DNA of 30,425 bases from Phocaeicola_A sp964444735 (GTDB taxonomy: Bacteria; Bacteroidota; Bacteroidia; Bacteroidales; Bacteroidaceae): positions 1 to 30,425 of the forward strand of contig CAYUIJ010000017.1 in NCBI GenBank assembly GCA_964444735.1, written 5' to 3'. The notes under the pieces were generated by a model. That model did not search any database. It saw nothing but the letters and a program-made list of their open reading frames with translations, and was not told the DNA's origin. The translations under genes were made by a program, and so were the position numbers. This document shows, in pieces, positions 9,038-17,697 of the stretch (the first letter of the stretch is position 1; each line of letters opens with the position of its first letter).

Positions 9038-9235
9038 ATGGGTTGTCTACATTTCACCATGGGGAATGTTTCCATAGGCAATGACGTTTTTATTGGTCTT
9101 AACACAATTATCTGTAAACCGATAACGATAGGAGGCAGGGCAGTTATCGGAACCGGGAGTGTGGAAACAAGAGATGTTCCTCTACATGAATTGTGGGCTG
9201 GGAGTCCATCTCGTTTTATCAAGAAATTAACATAA
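9038..9235 (+). pseudogene. C-terminal remnant of a hexapeptide-repeat acyltransferase
   Basis: The 65-residue frame contains left-handed beta-helix repeats (VSIGNDVFIG, ICKPITIGG, AVIGTGSV) followed by the conserved tail LHELWAGSPSRFIKKLT. This is the end of a sugar O-acetyltransferase of the WcaF/Maa/LacA type, which would normally have about 180-220 residues. The N-terminal two thirds, including the catalytic histidine, are missing, and the frame is closed upstream by a stop. The gene was probably an acetyltransferase of an earlier capsule, cut by the IS66 fragment that ends 23 bases before it. It is unlikely to be functional, although a short peptide could still be made. Confidence 0.72.
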
Positions 9236-9244
9236 AACAAAAAA

Positions 9245-10378
9245 ATGAAAGTCTCTATTATAGGCACGGTCGGAGTACCGGCGAATTATGGAGGGTTTGA
9301 GACACTGGTTGAACAATTGGTAAATCATAATCTGTCCAACGATTTACAATACGCGGTCTATTGCAGTAAGAAATCGTACCATGAACACCGCTGGGTTTAC
9401 CATGGGGCGAAAATAGAGTACATCGGATTAAACGCCAATGGAATCCAAAGCATATTATATGACATCGTTTCACTTGTAAAAGCAACGCGAACAAGTGATG
9501 TGATACTGATTCTGGGCGTGTCAGGATGTGCATTTCTCCCTATATATAGGCTATTTTCAGGAAAGCGTCTTATAATAAATGTCGATGGTTTGGAGCATCG
9601 AAGAGACAAATGGAGCAAATGGAAGCGTAAATTTCTTAAATTTTCTGAAAGTCAGGCTGTAAGGTATGGAGACGTAATCGTTACAGACAATCAGGGTATT
9701 ACGGATTATGTGAAACAGGAATATGGGAAGGATTCGGAGCTGATAGCATACGGTGGCGATCATGTAATAACTAATGCGGATAGTCGTTTGACCGAGATGG
9801 TACTCAAACAATATGGTTTGAAGAAGGATGGTTATGCTTTGGCAATTTGCCGTATTGAGCCGGAAAACAATGTCCATATGATTCTTGAAGCTTGTGAAAA
9901 AGCACAGAAAAAATTGGTGTTCATCGGAAACTGGGAAAAAAGTATGTATGGGAAATCGCTGGCAAATAAATACGGGAATTCCGATTGTATCAAGATTGTT
10001 TCGGCACTTTATGACCTCAATGTGCTGAATGTGATTCGTAGCAATTGCTCGCTATACCTGCATGGTCATAGTGCAGGCGGAACCAATCCGTCACTTGTGG
10101 AAGCGATGTTTTTTGTAAAACCGATATATGCCTATGACTGTGTATACAATAGGGAAACGACCGAAAACAAGGCCGTTTATTTTACCTCTGTCGATGATTT
10201 GATTGCCAAATTGTATGATTCATCTATTGACCTTTTGGAAACTGCTCGTATGATGCTGGAAATCGCCGGCAGACGCTATCGATGGTCTGTCATCGCCCGG
10301 CAGTATGAATCTCTTTTTGCATCCGATGTCTTGCAGAGAACAAATAAAGACCGACACCTTGCCGGACCCGTTTTGTGA
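9245..10378 (+). CDS. Glycosyltransferase family 4, DUF1972 type (rhamnosyltransferase-like)
   Basis: A 377-residue GT-B glycosyltransferase. The start MKVSIIGTVGVPANYGGFE is the hallmark of the DUF1972 N-terminal domain found in rhamnosyltransferases and related enzymes that add the second sugar of capsule repeats. The donor-binding half shows AICRIEPENNVHMILEA near residue 200, VFIGNW, and LHGHSAGGTNPSLVEAM near residue 280, where the family keeps its donor-binding glycines and EX7E-like glutamate. The gene lies 9 bases after the truncated acyltransferase frame and was probably once co-transcribed with it. The base composition is less AT-rich than that of the genes at 3-8 kb, suggesting a different origin. 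Rhamnose as donor is a family-level guess. Confidence 0.87.
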   Translation: MKVSIIGTVGVPANYGGFETLVEQLVNHNLSNDLQYAVYCSKKSYHEHRWVYHGAKIEYIGLNANGIQSILYDIVSLVKATRTSDVILILGVSGCAFLPIYRLFSGKRLIINVDGLEHRRDKWSKWKRKFLKFSESQAVRYGDVIVTDNQGITDYVKQEYGKDSELIAYGGDHVITNADSRLTEMVLKQYGLKKDGYALAICRIEPENNVHMILEACEKAQKKLVFIGNWEKSMYGKSLANKYGNSDCIKIVSALYDLNVLNVIRSNCSLYLHGHSAGGTNPSLVEAMFFVKPIYAYDCVYNRETTENKAVYFTSVDDLIAKLYDSSIDLLETARMMLEIAGRRYRWSVIARQYESLFASDVLQRTNKDRHLAGPVL

Positions 10379-10447
10379 CGTAAAAACACCCGGCCCTTCT
10401 GGGACAGCCCGCTGCCCTACTTATAAGTACCTCCCCAAAAACTGACC

Positions 10448-10858
10448 GTCATGACGAAAGCGTCCGTCTGCACGACTATCAGGATGAGACGAAATCCCGC
10501 CTCACGGAGGCATGGCGGGAGCATCGCAGCGTGATACTACAGATGCCACCGACACGGACAAGACACACGTGCCGGCAAATAGGAGCAGCGGGGTGCCAAC
10601 GGTGACTACCGGACAAGGGAGATGGACAGGGTGCTGAACAGACACCCGGGCATCAGATGCCTGTATGAAATCCTCCGGGAATATGCGAATAGCAGGAAGG
10701 GGATCATCTATGCCGTCAGTGTCAGCCATGCAAGGAACATAGCCGGATACTACAGCCGCAGGGGAATCAGCGCGGCGGCATCAATGGTAGGACACTGGCG
10801 GTGGAGCGCAAACGGATGGTGGAGGAGTTCAGGGCGGAAAAGATACGGGTGATTTTCA
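10448..10858 (+). pseudogene. Shattered superfamily II helicase
   Basis: Successive frames give parts of a DEAD/DEAH-type helicase. About 10455-10560 reads SVRLHDYQDETKSRLTEAW and SVILQMPPT, the Q-motif-like start and a damaged Walker A region. About 10615-10775 reads YEILREYANSRKGIIYAVS and ARNIAGYYSRRGISAAA, the beginning of helicase domain 2. After a frame change, ERKRMVEEFRAEKIRVIF (about 10805-10860) follows. The Walker B region and everything after the last segment are missing. The fragment ends at the 3' end of the convergent TonB-receptor gene. It marks the right border of the polysaccharide locus. Confidence 0.68.
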
Positions 10859-10869
10859 TCAGGCTTCCA

Positions 10870-13245
10870 TCAGATATTGAAACGGATATCCATCCCGAAC
10901 TGGCATGGCTTTCCTTTCTGCACAAACCAGTGACCCATACTTTCCACGCCGAAAGTGTGGTAGTCTTTTCCGGCAATGTTGCGGCCCCAAAAGTCAATGT
11001 CAAAATGCTTCATGCGCAAGATCACACCGCCGTCATAGAGCCCGTAAAAGATCTGTTTCATGTCGTTGGCTTCCGACCAATATACATCGCCCGTTCCCGT
11101 ATATCCGGTATGGAGCACAATCCGGTGTAAACAGCCGTTTTTCAGGAAGAAAGCGTACGAGGCATCCACGTGCAACGTATGGCGCGGCACAAAAGGCACG
11201 GTGTTTCCTGAATAGTCGATGGCTTGTTTGCCGGCATCCTGCCCCGCATCGTAATCGCGGAAAGTGGCACGGGTATATCCATAAGAGGCATTGAGATTCA
11301 GATGTGAATTGATACTGGCCGATATATCAGCCTCTACTCCCATACTGCGACTGCGTCCGGCATTGACCATGACACGCCCTAATCCGCTGTCAACCATGCG
11401 AGCTATCTGCTGGTCGCGCGTATTCATGAGGAAAGCCGACACATCGGCCCGCAAGCGTCTGTCAAAGAACATAAGGTGAGTGCCCGCCTCGTAACTCCAT
11501 CCGTATTCGGGTTTATAATAAGTCGATCGTATGTCGGGATCGGCAGCTTTCGGCATATTGGTCTCAATAAGCTGCTTGATGGTTTCGGCAGGCACAGTAA
11601 GAAGGCCCGAAGCATCCATCTGGTCAATCTTTTCGAAACATCCCTGCTTTACCTGTGCCATCATGCTTCCCTGCAAACTGCCACGTGCCAAATCGGAAAA
11701 CATCTGTATGTTGTATCCACCTGAACGGTATCCCTTGCTCACGGTGACATAGACGTTGTTCTGCTCATCAAAATCATACTTCAGCGAGAATTTAGGCAAA
11801 AGCTGTGTGTAACAGTAGCTCACGCTGCCATGCAAATCGCACATGGCAGTATTTGACAGTTGCACGGGAAACATCTTTATGGAGAAGTCGTAGGCCAAAG
11901 ATGCCGCCGAACGGTAATCCATAGAAAGACGCTCGTGGTCAAGACGCAATCCTACAGTGAGCGAAAGTCTGTCAATCAGCAAATTGTTAATAACAGACTG
12001 ATGAAAAAATGCCATGCTGGCAACCGGCGTGTAGAAATCTGACCAGACAGGCAGAGTGCCGTCTTTGAAAGCAATGCTCATGGGAATCTTTGAGGGGAGG
12101 CTGCTGTTTATCATATCCTGCAGCATGGCCATCCCGTCTTTATGGAAGCACACAGGGCTCTGTGTGTGCAGTCCTTGCCATGAGGAAAACAATCCGTTTA
12201 CCCACTGCCAACGTTTGCCGGGAAGACTCTTTACAGAGATCTCTTCGGCAAAGACATTGAGATGTTGCTTCTGCTCAAGGGTATATTTCTCTTCGGGCAA
12301 GAAATCCTGGTCTATGAACATGCGGTCGTTCAGACACTGGTAGCTGGTAACGCTGTTGAATATAAAGTTGCCGGCCTGACAAGAGGCGGCCACACCCGTA
12401 TTGAAGAGTCCGCGCCGGTATTTGCCCTGCTCTCCCGAACGTACAGGGCCGGTCACGCCTGTTTCAGGATTGTAAAGGCAATAGGCATATCCTCCCTCGT
12501 CACTATATTCATAGCCGGCCGTGAAATCAATCTTCCACCTGTCGGCAGGCAGCCAGATGGCGCGCAGACGTCCTCCACAACTTTGTAAGGGATCGGCATA
12601 TTTATTGAGCAAGCCATTCCTGAAAAAGCCGCGTGCACCTTCATAAAAGCCTCCTGTAGAAAAGGCAAAACGATCGCTGATGCGGTGATAATGTACCAGC
12701 GAGACACGATAGGCGTTGTTGCCCAACGAGAGACCGAGCGAAGCCTGTGTGCCCTGATAATGGAACGGGTTACGGGTATAAATACGCATCAGTCCGCCCA
12801 TGACATTGCGCCCGTAAAGGGTAGACTGCGGACCGCGAAGCACATCAATGCGCTCAATGTCGTAAAGGTTGAAATCGAAAGCCGACTTGTCAAGGTAAGG
12901 AATGTTGTCGACATAAAGGCCTACGGCCGGCGTGTTTATGCGTGAGCCGATGCCCCGTATATATACGGCCGATGTCAGCTTAGAGCCATAGTCGGGCATA
13001 TAGAAGTTGGGCACCAGTGAGGTGATGTCCTTGACAGAGGTTATCTGATTGGCATGAATCCGGGTACTCGAAAACACGCTCGATGACAAGGCCTGTTGAC
13101 AGAACTTGGTGTTCTCTTTGGGTGAGGCCACGATAACAATCTCTTCCACGTCTACTACTTTGGTTGTATCTCCCGGTTCTGCCGGAGCGGCAGACAATGA
13201 CTGTATAGCAATCATCAAGCGTCCTGAAAATAAAAGCATGTTCAT
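10870..13245 (-). CDS. TonB-dependent outer-membrane receptor
   Basis: A 791-residue outer-membrane beta-barrel receptor that imports a scarce ligand (iron chelate, haem, cobalamin or similar) using energy from TonB-ExbB-ExbD. After a short hydrophobic leader ending near SLSAAPA comes a TonB-box-like stretch (VEEIVIVASPKE), the plug domain (about residues 35-160, with VYIRGIGSR, VGLYVDNIPYLD and IERIDVLRGPQSTLYGRN), and then the barrel. The chain ends in an aromatic strand, GMDIRFNI, as expected for outer-membrane insertion. It lacks the carboxypeptidase-like N-terminal domain of SusC proteins and has no SusD partner next to it, so it resembles siderophore/haem-type receptors more than glycan receptors. 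It follows the LuxR-type gene by 77 bases and is probably controlled by it. The ligand is unknown. Confidence 0.88.
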   Translation of the reverse strand: MNMLLFSGRLMIAIQSLSAAPAEPGDTTKVVDVEEIVIVASPKENTKFCQQALSSSVFSSTRIHANQITSVKDITSLVPNFYMPDYGSKLTSAVYIRGIGSRINTPAVGLYVDNIPYLDKSAFDFNLYDIERIDVLRGPQSTLYGRNVMGGLMRIYTRNPFHYQGTQASLGLSLGNNAYRVSLVHYHRISDRFAFSTGGFYEGARGFFRNGLLNKYADPLQSCGGRLRAIWLPADRWKIDFTAGYEYSDEGGYAYCLYNPETGVTGPVRSGEQGKYRRGLFNTGVAASCQAGNFIFNSVTSYQCLNDRMFIDQDFLPEEKYTLEQKQHLNVFAEEISVKSLPGKRWQWVNGLFSSWQGLHTQSPVCFHKDGMAMLQDMINSSLPSKIPMSIAFKDGTLPVWSDFYTPVASMAFFHQSVINNLLIDRLSLTVGLRLDHERLSMDYRSAASLAYDFSIKMFPVQLSNTAMCDLHGSVSYCYTQLLPKFSLKYDFDEQNNVYVTVSKGYRSGGYNIQMFSDLARGSLQGSMMAQVKQGCFEKIDQMDASGLLTVPAETIKQLIETNMPKAADPDIRSTYYKPEYGWSYEAGTHLMFFDRRLRADVSAFLMNTRDQQIARMVDSGLGRVMVNAGRSRSMGVEADISASINSHLNLNASYGYTRATFRDYDAGQDAGKQAIDYSGNTVPFVPRHTLHVDASYAFFLKNGCLHRIVLHTGYTGTGDVYWSEANDMKQIFYGLYDGGVILRMKHFDIDFWGRNIAGKDYHTFGVESMGHWFVQKGKPCQFGMDIRFNI

Positions 13246-13322
13246 GTCTCTGTTATTTTACAATGCAAAATAACCGGATTTTCAAGAAACAGTCAATCCT
13301 CATTTATTAGGATTTGAGAAAG

Positions 13323-13922
13323 TCAGACGCTGTCAGCCTCTACATAGCCGTGCATTACGGCATAAATAGCCAGCCCCGATACCGAGCGGATACCCAGCTT
13401 CCCGGTAATGTTCTTGCGGTGCGAAATAACGGTGGTGAGACCGATGTTGAGCTTACTGGCAATCTCCTTGTTTGTCAGTCCGCGTGTAACCAGTACCAAT
13501 ACTTCTATCTCACGGGGAGTAAGCTCATGCCCGTCAGCCAATACGGCAGGAGACATTTCCTTATGGTTACGCGCAATACTATGCCCGTGACTGCGCAACT
13601 TCATGATGCTCTGCACTAGTATGTCCTGCGGGAGACAGATGTTCAGCACCGGTACCGATTTCAGCAATGGATTCTCACCGGCAGATAACACGATGGTATG
13701 CGGACGGCGTTCAAGGAAATAAGCGCTATGCTCAAAATAGATTTGTGACGAAACAAAGTAATGGGCATACATGTCGGGGGTGTCGGCCACGAAAACGGCA
13801 AACGAACCGAATACCCGCAACACGGCTTCGGGCAACAGTTCTTCAAGGATGATGCGCAGCCCCAGAGCGGTAAGGGTGTTCGGCTCAACAATGGCTATTT
13901 CGGGTGGATGGCGCATATTCAT
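13323..13922 (-). CDS. LuxR-family transcription factor with degenerate receiver domain
   Basis: A 199-residue DNA-binding protein. Residues 134-196 form a NarL/LuxR-type helix-turn-helix: LTPREIEVLVLVTRGLTNK followed by EIASKLNIGLTTVISHRKN. The N-terminal 110 residues begin like a receiver (PEIAIVEPNTLTALGLRII), but the usual acidic pair is EP and no aspartate with the expected context stands at the phosphorylation site near residues 55-60. Phosphorelay control is therefore unlikely; a small ligand or protein contact may replace it. It lies 15 bases after the FAD-dependent dehydrogenase gene and 77 bases before the TonB receptor gene, all on the same strand, so the receptor is the natural target. 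No partner histidine kinase is seen. Confidence 0.85.
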   Translation of the reverse strand: MNMRHPPEIAIVEPNTLTALGLRIILEELLPEAVLRVFGSFAVFVADTPDMYAHYFVSSQIYFEHSAYFLERRPHTIVLSAGENPLLKSVPVLNICLPQDILVQSIMKLRSHGHSIARNHKEMSPAVLADGHELTPREIEVLVLVTRGLTNKEIASKLNIGLTTVISHRKNITGKLGIRSVSGLAIYAVMHGYVEADSV

Positions 13923-13937
13923 AAGTTATTTCCATGG

Positions 13938-15518
13938 TTATGAAAGATAAGACACAACGGCTTCGGCGCAACGCTCTCCGTCTATTCCTGCCGAAACGAT
14001 TCCTCCGGCATAACCTGCTCCTTCACCGCAGGGGAACAGTCCTCTCAGGCGTACGTGCTGTAGGGATCCGGCATCACGCAAGATACGAACCGGCGCAGAA
14101 GTACGCGTCTCAACTCCAATCATCACAGCCTCATTGGTAAGGAATTCATGCGAAGAATGACCAAAACGTTCAAATCCTTCACGCAGCCGTGAAGTTATAA
14201 ATCCGGGCATCCATAAATGAAGAGGCGAAGATAAGATTCCCGGACTGTATGAGGTACCGGGCAAGTCACAGCTTACCTTCCTTTTCACAAAATCAAGCAT
14301 ACGCTGTGCGGGGGCGGTCTGGCGCATGTTGCCCTGCTGCCAGCATAGTTCTTCGAGTTGTTCCTGAAATTCCATCATTGACAACGGGGTTCCGTGCAAC
14401 TCGCCGTGCACAGGCTTGAGGGTCTGGTTATCTAAATCTTCGGGACGGATCTCCACCACCATTCCGGAATTGCTCCAGCGTGAGTTGCGTCCGGAAGGCG
14501 ACATGCCGTTGACCACAATCTGACGGAGTCCGCTGGCTGCCGGAACCACAAATCCTCCGGGGCACATGCAAAAACTATATACCCCGCGTCCGGAAACTTG
14601 GGTAACAAAGCTGTACTCGGCAGCAGGAAGGTATTTTCCACGTCCGTTACGGTTATGATACTGTATCTGGTCAATGAGATGAGACGGATGTTCCAAACGA
14701 ACTCCAACAGCCATGCCTTTGACTTCCATTCTTATCTTATTATAATAAAGCCAGCGGTATACATCTCGGGCGGAATGACCGGTAGCAAGAATTACGGGAC
14801 CGTAATACTCATGACCATTATGGGTGCGTATGCCTTTCACCTCATCTCCCTCAATGATGAGTTCATCCACACGGGTTTCAAAATACACTTCTCCGCCACA
14901 ATTGAGAATGGTATTGCGCATGTTTTCAATTACGGCCGGCAACCTGTCGGTACCAATATGCGGATGGGCATCAGTCAGAATGGAAGTATCGGCTCCATGC
15001 TGGCAGAAGATGTTCAGAATCTTATCAACATTGCCACGCTTTTTACCTCGGGTATAAAGCTTCCCGTCAGAATAAGCACCGGCTCCTCCTTCGCCGAAAC
15101 TGTAATTCGATTCGAAATCAACCTTATGCTCGCGAGAAATGCGGGCAATATCTTTCTTGCGTTCATGAACATTCTTTCCGCGCTCAACCACAATAGGACG
15201 GAGTCCGAGCTCAATGAGACGCAACGCCGCAAACAATCCTCCAGGACCGGTTCCCACAACAACCACTTGGCGGGCATGCTCCACATTGTGATAATCGGTC
15301 TTCCGATAAGCCTCATCCTGAGGGAACTCGTTAATATAGCAGCGCACTTTCAGGTTGATATAAACGGTACGCTGACGGGCATCAATGCTACGCTTAAGAA
15401 TACGGACAGCCTTAATGGTACGCGCGTCAAGTCCTTTGTCACGAGCGGTGAACTGCCTTACAGCCTCGTCATTTATCACTTGCCCGGGCAATGCCCTTAA
15501 TTGATATTCTTCTATCAT
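13938..15518 (-). CDS. FAD-dependent dehydrogenase (COG2509-type)
   Basis: A 526-residue flavoprotein from the chosen start MIEEYQLRALPGQV; the frame is open 23 codons further, but those codons overlap the end of radA. A leading domain of about 80 residues precedes the Rossmann FAD site VVVVGTGPGGLFAALRL (residues 85-101), followed by IVVERGKNVHERKKDI and SFGEGGAGAYSDGKL, a flavin-contacting stretch conserved in this family. CPGGFVVPA and the C-terminal LFPCGEGAGYAGGIVSAG bind the cofactor again. The family is annotated as NAD(FAD)-utilising dehydrogenase; its substrate is not established. The gene lies 19 bases after radA. The protein is expected in the cytoplasm. Confidence 0.88.
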   Translation of the reverse strand: MIEEYQLRALPGQVINDEAVRQFTARDKGLDARTIKAVRILKRSIDARQRTVYINLKVRCYINEFPQDEAYRKTDYHNVEHARQVVVVGTGPGGLFAALRLIELGLRPIVVERGKNVHERKKDIARISREHKVDFESNYSFGEGGAGAYSDGKLYTRGKKRGNVDKILNIFCQHGADTSILTDAHPHIGTDRLPAVIENMRNTILNCGGEVYFETRVDELIIEGDEVKGIRTHNGHEYYGPVILATGHSARDVYRWLYYNKIRMEVKGMAVGVRLEHPSHLIDQIQYHNRNGRGKYLPAAEYSFVTQVSGRGVYSFCMCPGGFVVPAASGLRQIVVNGMSPSGRNSRWSNSGMVVEIRPEDLDNQTLKPVHGELHGTPLSMMEFQEQLEELCWQQGNMRQTAPAQRMLDFVKRKVSCDLPGTSYSPGILSSPLHLWMPGFITSRLREGFERFGHSSHEFLTNEAVMIGVETRTSAPVRILRDAGSLQHVRLRGLFPCGEGAGYAGGIVSAGIDGERCAEAVVSYLS

Positions 15519-15537
15519 GTTCCTAATTGACTGATTA

Positions 15538-16911
15538 TTATCCAAACAAAAAGCGAAAGGCTTCTTCCACCTTCCTGACGGGAACAATTTTTATTCCGGC
15601 TTTTGAGATATCTATCCCCTGCATATTGTGGCGAGGAACAAGAATGGTATTGAAACCGAGTTTCCCGGCTTCGGATATGCGTTGCTCTATACGGTTCACC
15701 GGCCGGATTTCGCCTGAAAGCCCTACTTCGCCGGTCATGCATGTCCGTGACTCAATCTCACAATCCATGTTGGACGAAAGAATGGCACTGATTACTCCCA
15801 AGTCAATGGCAGGATCGTTCACACGCAATCCGCCGGCAATGTTCAGAAACACATCTTTCTGTGCAAGCTTGAAGCCTACCCGTTTCTCAAGTACGGCAAG
15901 AAGCATGTTCATGCGCCGGATGTCAAAACCGGTAGCCGAGCGTTGCGGAGTACCATATACCGCAGAACTGACCAATGCCTGCGTTTCAATAAGGAACGGA
16001 CGGATACCCTCTATGGCACAAGCTATGGCAACACCGCTCATTCCTTCGCGATCGGGTGAAAGCAAAAGCTCTGAAGGATTGTTCACCTGACGAAGTCCAT
16101 CCTGACGCATTTCGTAAATGCCAATTTCTGAAGTGCTGCCAAAACGGTTCTTTATGCCGCGTAAGATACGGTATATATGATGCTGGTCGCCTTCAAACTG
16201 AAGCACGGTATCGACAATGTGTTCCAGGATTTTTGGGCCGGCAATGCCTCCTTCCTTATTGATATGTCCAATTAGAATGACCGGAATATTGGTCTCTTTG
16301 GCAAATTTCAAAAAGGAAGCGGCACACTCGCGAATCTGAGTAATACTTCCGGGAGATGACTCGGCATATTCCGTATAAATAGTCTGTATGGAGTCAATAA
16401 CCACAATTTCCGAACGCATATTTTCAATGTGAACAAGTATCTGCTCCAACGAGGTCTCACACACTATCATACAATCGGATGAGGCGTGCCGTAGACGGTC
16501 CGCACGCAACTTCAGCTGGCGTGCGCTCTCCTCGCCCGACACATACAATATCTTATGTCCGGGCAGACGCAATGCTGTCTGCAGTATCAATGTGGATTTA
16601 CCAATTCCAGGTTCACCACCCAGAAGAACCAGCGAACCAGGTACAAGTCCTCCGCCCAGAACACGATTCAATTCTTCATCACGCATGTCAATGCGGGGAT
16701 CTTCCCCTCCTTTCATGTCAGCAAGCAATACAGGCTGATTTTTCCCATTATCACGCGTTCCGCTTAAAGAACGTTTTGCCGCTGAAGACTCTCTGTGCAC
16801 GATTTCTTCCGTAATTGTATTCCACATGCCGCATGATGGACATTTGCCAATCCATTTGGGTGAGTCATAGCCGCAATTACGGCAAACATACATACTCTTT
16901 TCTTTTACCAT
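15538..16911 (-). CDS. radA: DNA repair and recombination protein RadA (Sms)
   Basis: A 457-residue cytoplasmic ATPase that processes branched recombination intermediates together with RecA. The N-terminal zinc finger has cysteines 10, 13, 24 and 27 (CRNC and CPSC). The RecA-like core carries Walker A GEPGIGKST near residue 100 and the RadA-specific KNRFG motif near residue 257. The C-terminal third resembles the Lon protease fold (DLGVISAILSS, GEVGLSGEIRPV). The frame is open 20 codons upstream, but the ATG at 16911 (MVKEKSMYVCRNC) gives the standard RadA N-terminus and is preceded by GGAAAGGG, an unusually purine-rich leader. It heads the minus-strand block with the dehydrogenase, the LuxR-type regulator and the TonB receptor. 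Confidence 0.95.
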   Translation of the reverse strand: MVKEKSMYVCRNCGYDSPKWIGKCPSCGMWNTITEEIVHRESSAAKRSLSGTRDNGKNQPVLLADMKGGEDPRIDMRDEELNRVLGGGLVPGSLVLLGGEPGIGKSTLILQTALRLPGHKILYVSGEESARQLKLRADRLRHASSDCMIVCETSLEQILVHIENMRSEIVVIDSIQTIYTEYAESSPGSITQIRECAASFLKFAKETNIPVILIGHINKEGGIAGPKILEHIVDTVLQFEGDQHHIYRILRGIKNRFGSTSEIGIYEMRQDGLRQVNNPSELLLSPDREGMSGVAIACAIEGIRPFLIETQALVSSAVYGTPQRSATGFDIRRMNMLLAVLEKRVGFKLAQKDVFLNIAGGLRVNDPAIDLGVISAILSSNMDCEIESRTCMTGEVGLSGEIRPVNRIEQRISEAGKLGFNTILVPRHNMQGIDISKAGIKIVPVRKVEEAFRFLFG

Positions 16912-16929
16912 AGCGCCCTTTCCTTTTCG

Positions 16930-16937
16930 CAAAATTA
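16930..16937 (-). promoter_or_regulatory. Possible -7 box for radA
   Basis: On the minus strand TAATTTTG matches the Bacteroides -7 consensus TAnnTTTG and lies 18 bases before the radA start codon. No good -33 TTTG is seen at the usual distance, so support is limited. A second match (TACCTTTG, 16961-16968) points the other way on the plus strand, into sequence without a gene. Confidence 0.35.
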
Positions 16938-16971
16938 CAACATTGACAGAGAAAAATAGATACCTTTGCAC

Positions 16972-17697
16972 AAAAATCAGTAACGGACATGAACTGTTCC
17001 GCCTGTTTATCCGGTTTTGACTGATATCTGCCGGATCGTCACATAGATTAGGTCAATGGCCGCTTTGTCGTGAAAAAAGATGCCGTAAACGCTGTAATTG
17101 TTCAGGTCATGGAGCACAGGTGACACTTCGGCATAATCAATGACACTGACTGGCGGATACAGGTTCGTTTATCCGAGCCGACAGTTGTAGTTTCCCGCGT
17201 TTATATCTTCAAAATCTTGCTCATAGCATTCCGTATGCTTACAATATTCATATAGCTATTAAAAGACAGATGTTGTTGCCTTAAAATTAGTAAAAAAGAC
17301 ATAAAAATACCATATATTATTACGGATGCTCGCTGGGTGTTGTTAACTTTGTATTATCAAAAAATGCAGAATGGTGAATAAACAAGCCAGATATTTTTCA
17401 CGGAGTTATGCGAAGACGAGGGTGTGCTTTATCGCAAGGCGTTATCATGTTCTTTTGTAGAATTTCTGATACAGGAGGGTATCATACGTTCCCCGAGAGC
17501 GGCTGTGTAAATTTTCGTCTGAAAGATAATGAAGAGGAAATATTGCGTGGGATGATGAACAAAAGTCATTTGCCGGCTGCCTCCGGAGCATAGATCGGAA
17601 TGTCGAAGGTCTTGGTCATTGGGTCTGCCCATGCCCAAAGTCAGACTGACAAAGGACTGTAATGCCTAAAATGTAGATTTAAGACATATTATAAAGG
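16972..17697. other. Decayed intergenic region between radA and the flavoprotein genes
   Basis: About 725 bases without an intact gene. On the minus strand a frame ending at 17007 reads YPPVSVIDYAEVSPVLHDL and YGIFFHDKAAIDLIYVTIR, interrupted upstream by one stop and then preceded by CYEQDFEDINAGNYNC (to about 17250). It looks like the tail of a dead gene that I do not recognise. On the plus strand, 17395-17515 reads FFTELCEDEGVLYRKALSC then FVEFLIQEGIIRSPRAA, ending in a stop, with a second frame (17408-17593) continuing as VNFRLKDNEEEILRGMMN. This also looks like a broken gene. Confidence 0.45.
17344..17351 (+). promoter_or_regulatory. Possible -7 box upstream of the flavoprotein pair
   Basis: TAACTTTG matches TAnnTTTG. 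It is about 350 bases before the flavin-reductase-like gene and just before the decayed frame at 17395. The -33 region is weak. It may have served the dead gene and now act as a distant promoter for the pair. Confidence 0.3.

Noticed and set aside
10801..12945. Many plus-strand frames of 60-130 codons opposite the TonB receptor gene
   Set aside because: They are complements of a long intact minus-strand gene, overlap each other and show no protein family pattern.
14598..15500. A 300-codon plus-strand frame opposite the FAD-dependent dehydrogenase gene
   Set aside because: The minus strand encodes a clear flavoprotein with cofactor motifs; the plus frame is a by-product of its codon use and has no recognisable domain.
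15527..16090. A 187-codon plus-strand frame opposite radA
   Set aside because: RadA motifs on the minus strand are unambiguous, and the opposite frame is serine/arginine-rich shadow sequence.
16961..16968. TACCTTTG box on the plus strand upstream of radA
   Set aside because: It points away from radA into gene-free sequence, and the spacing to the nearest TTG is too short.
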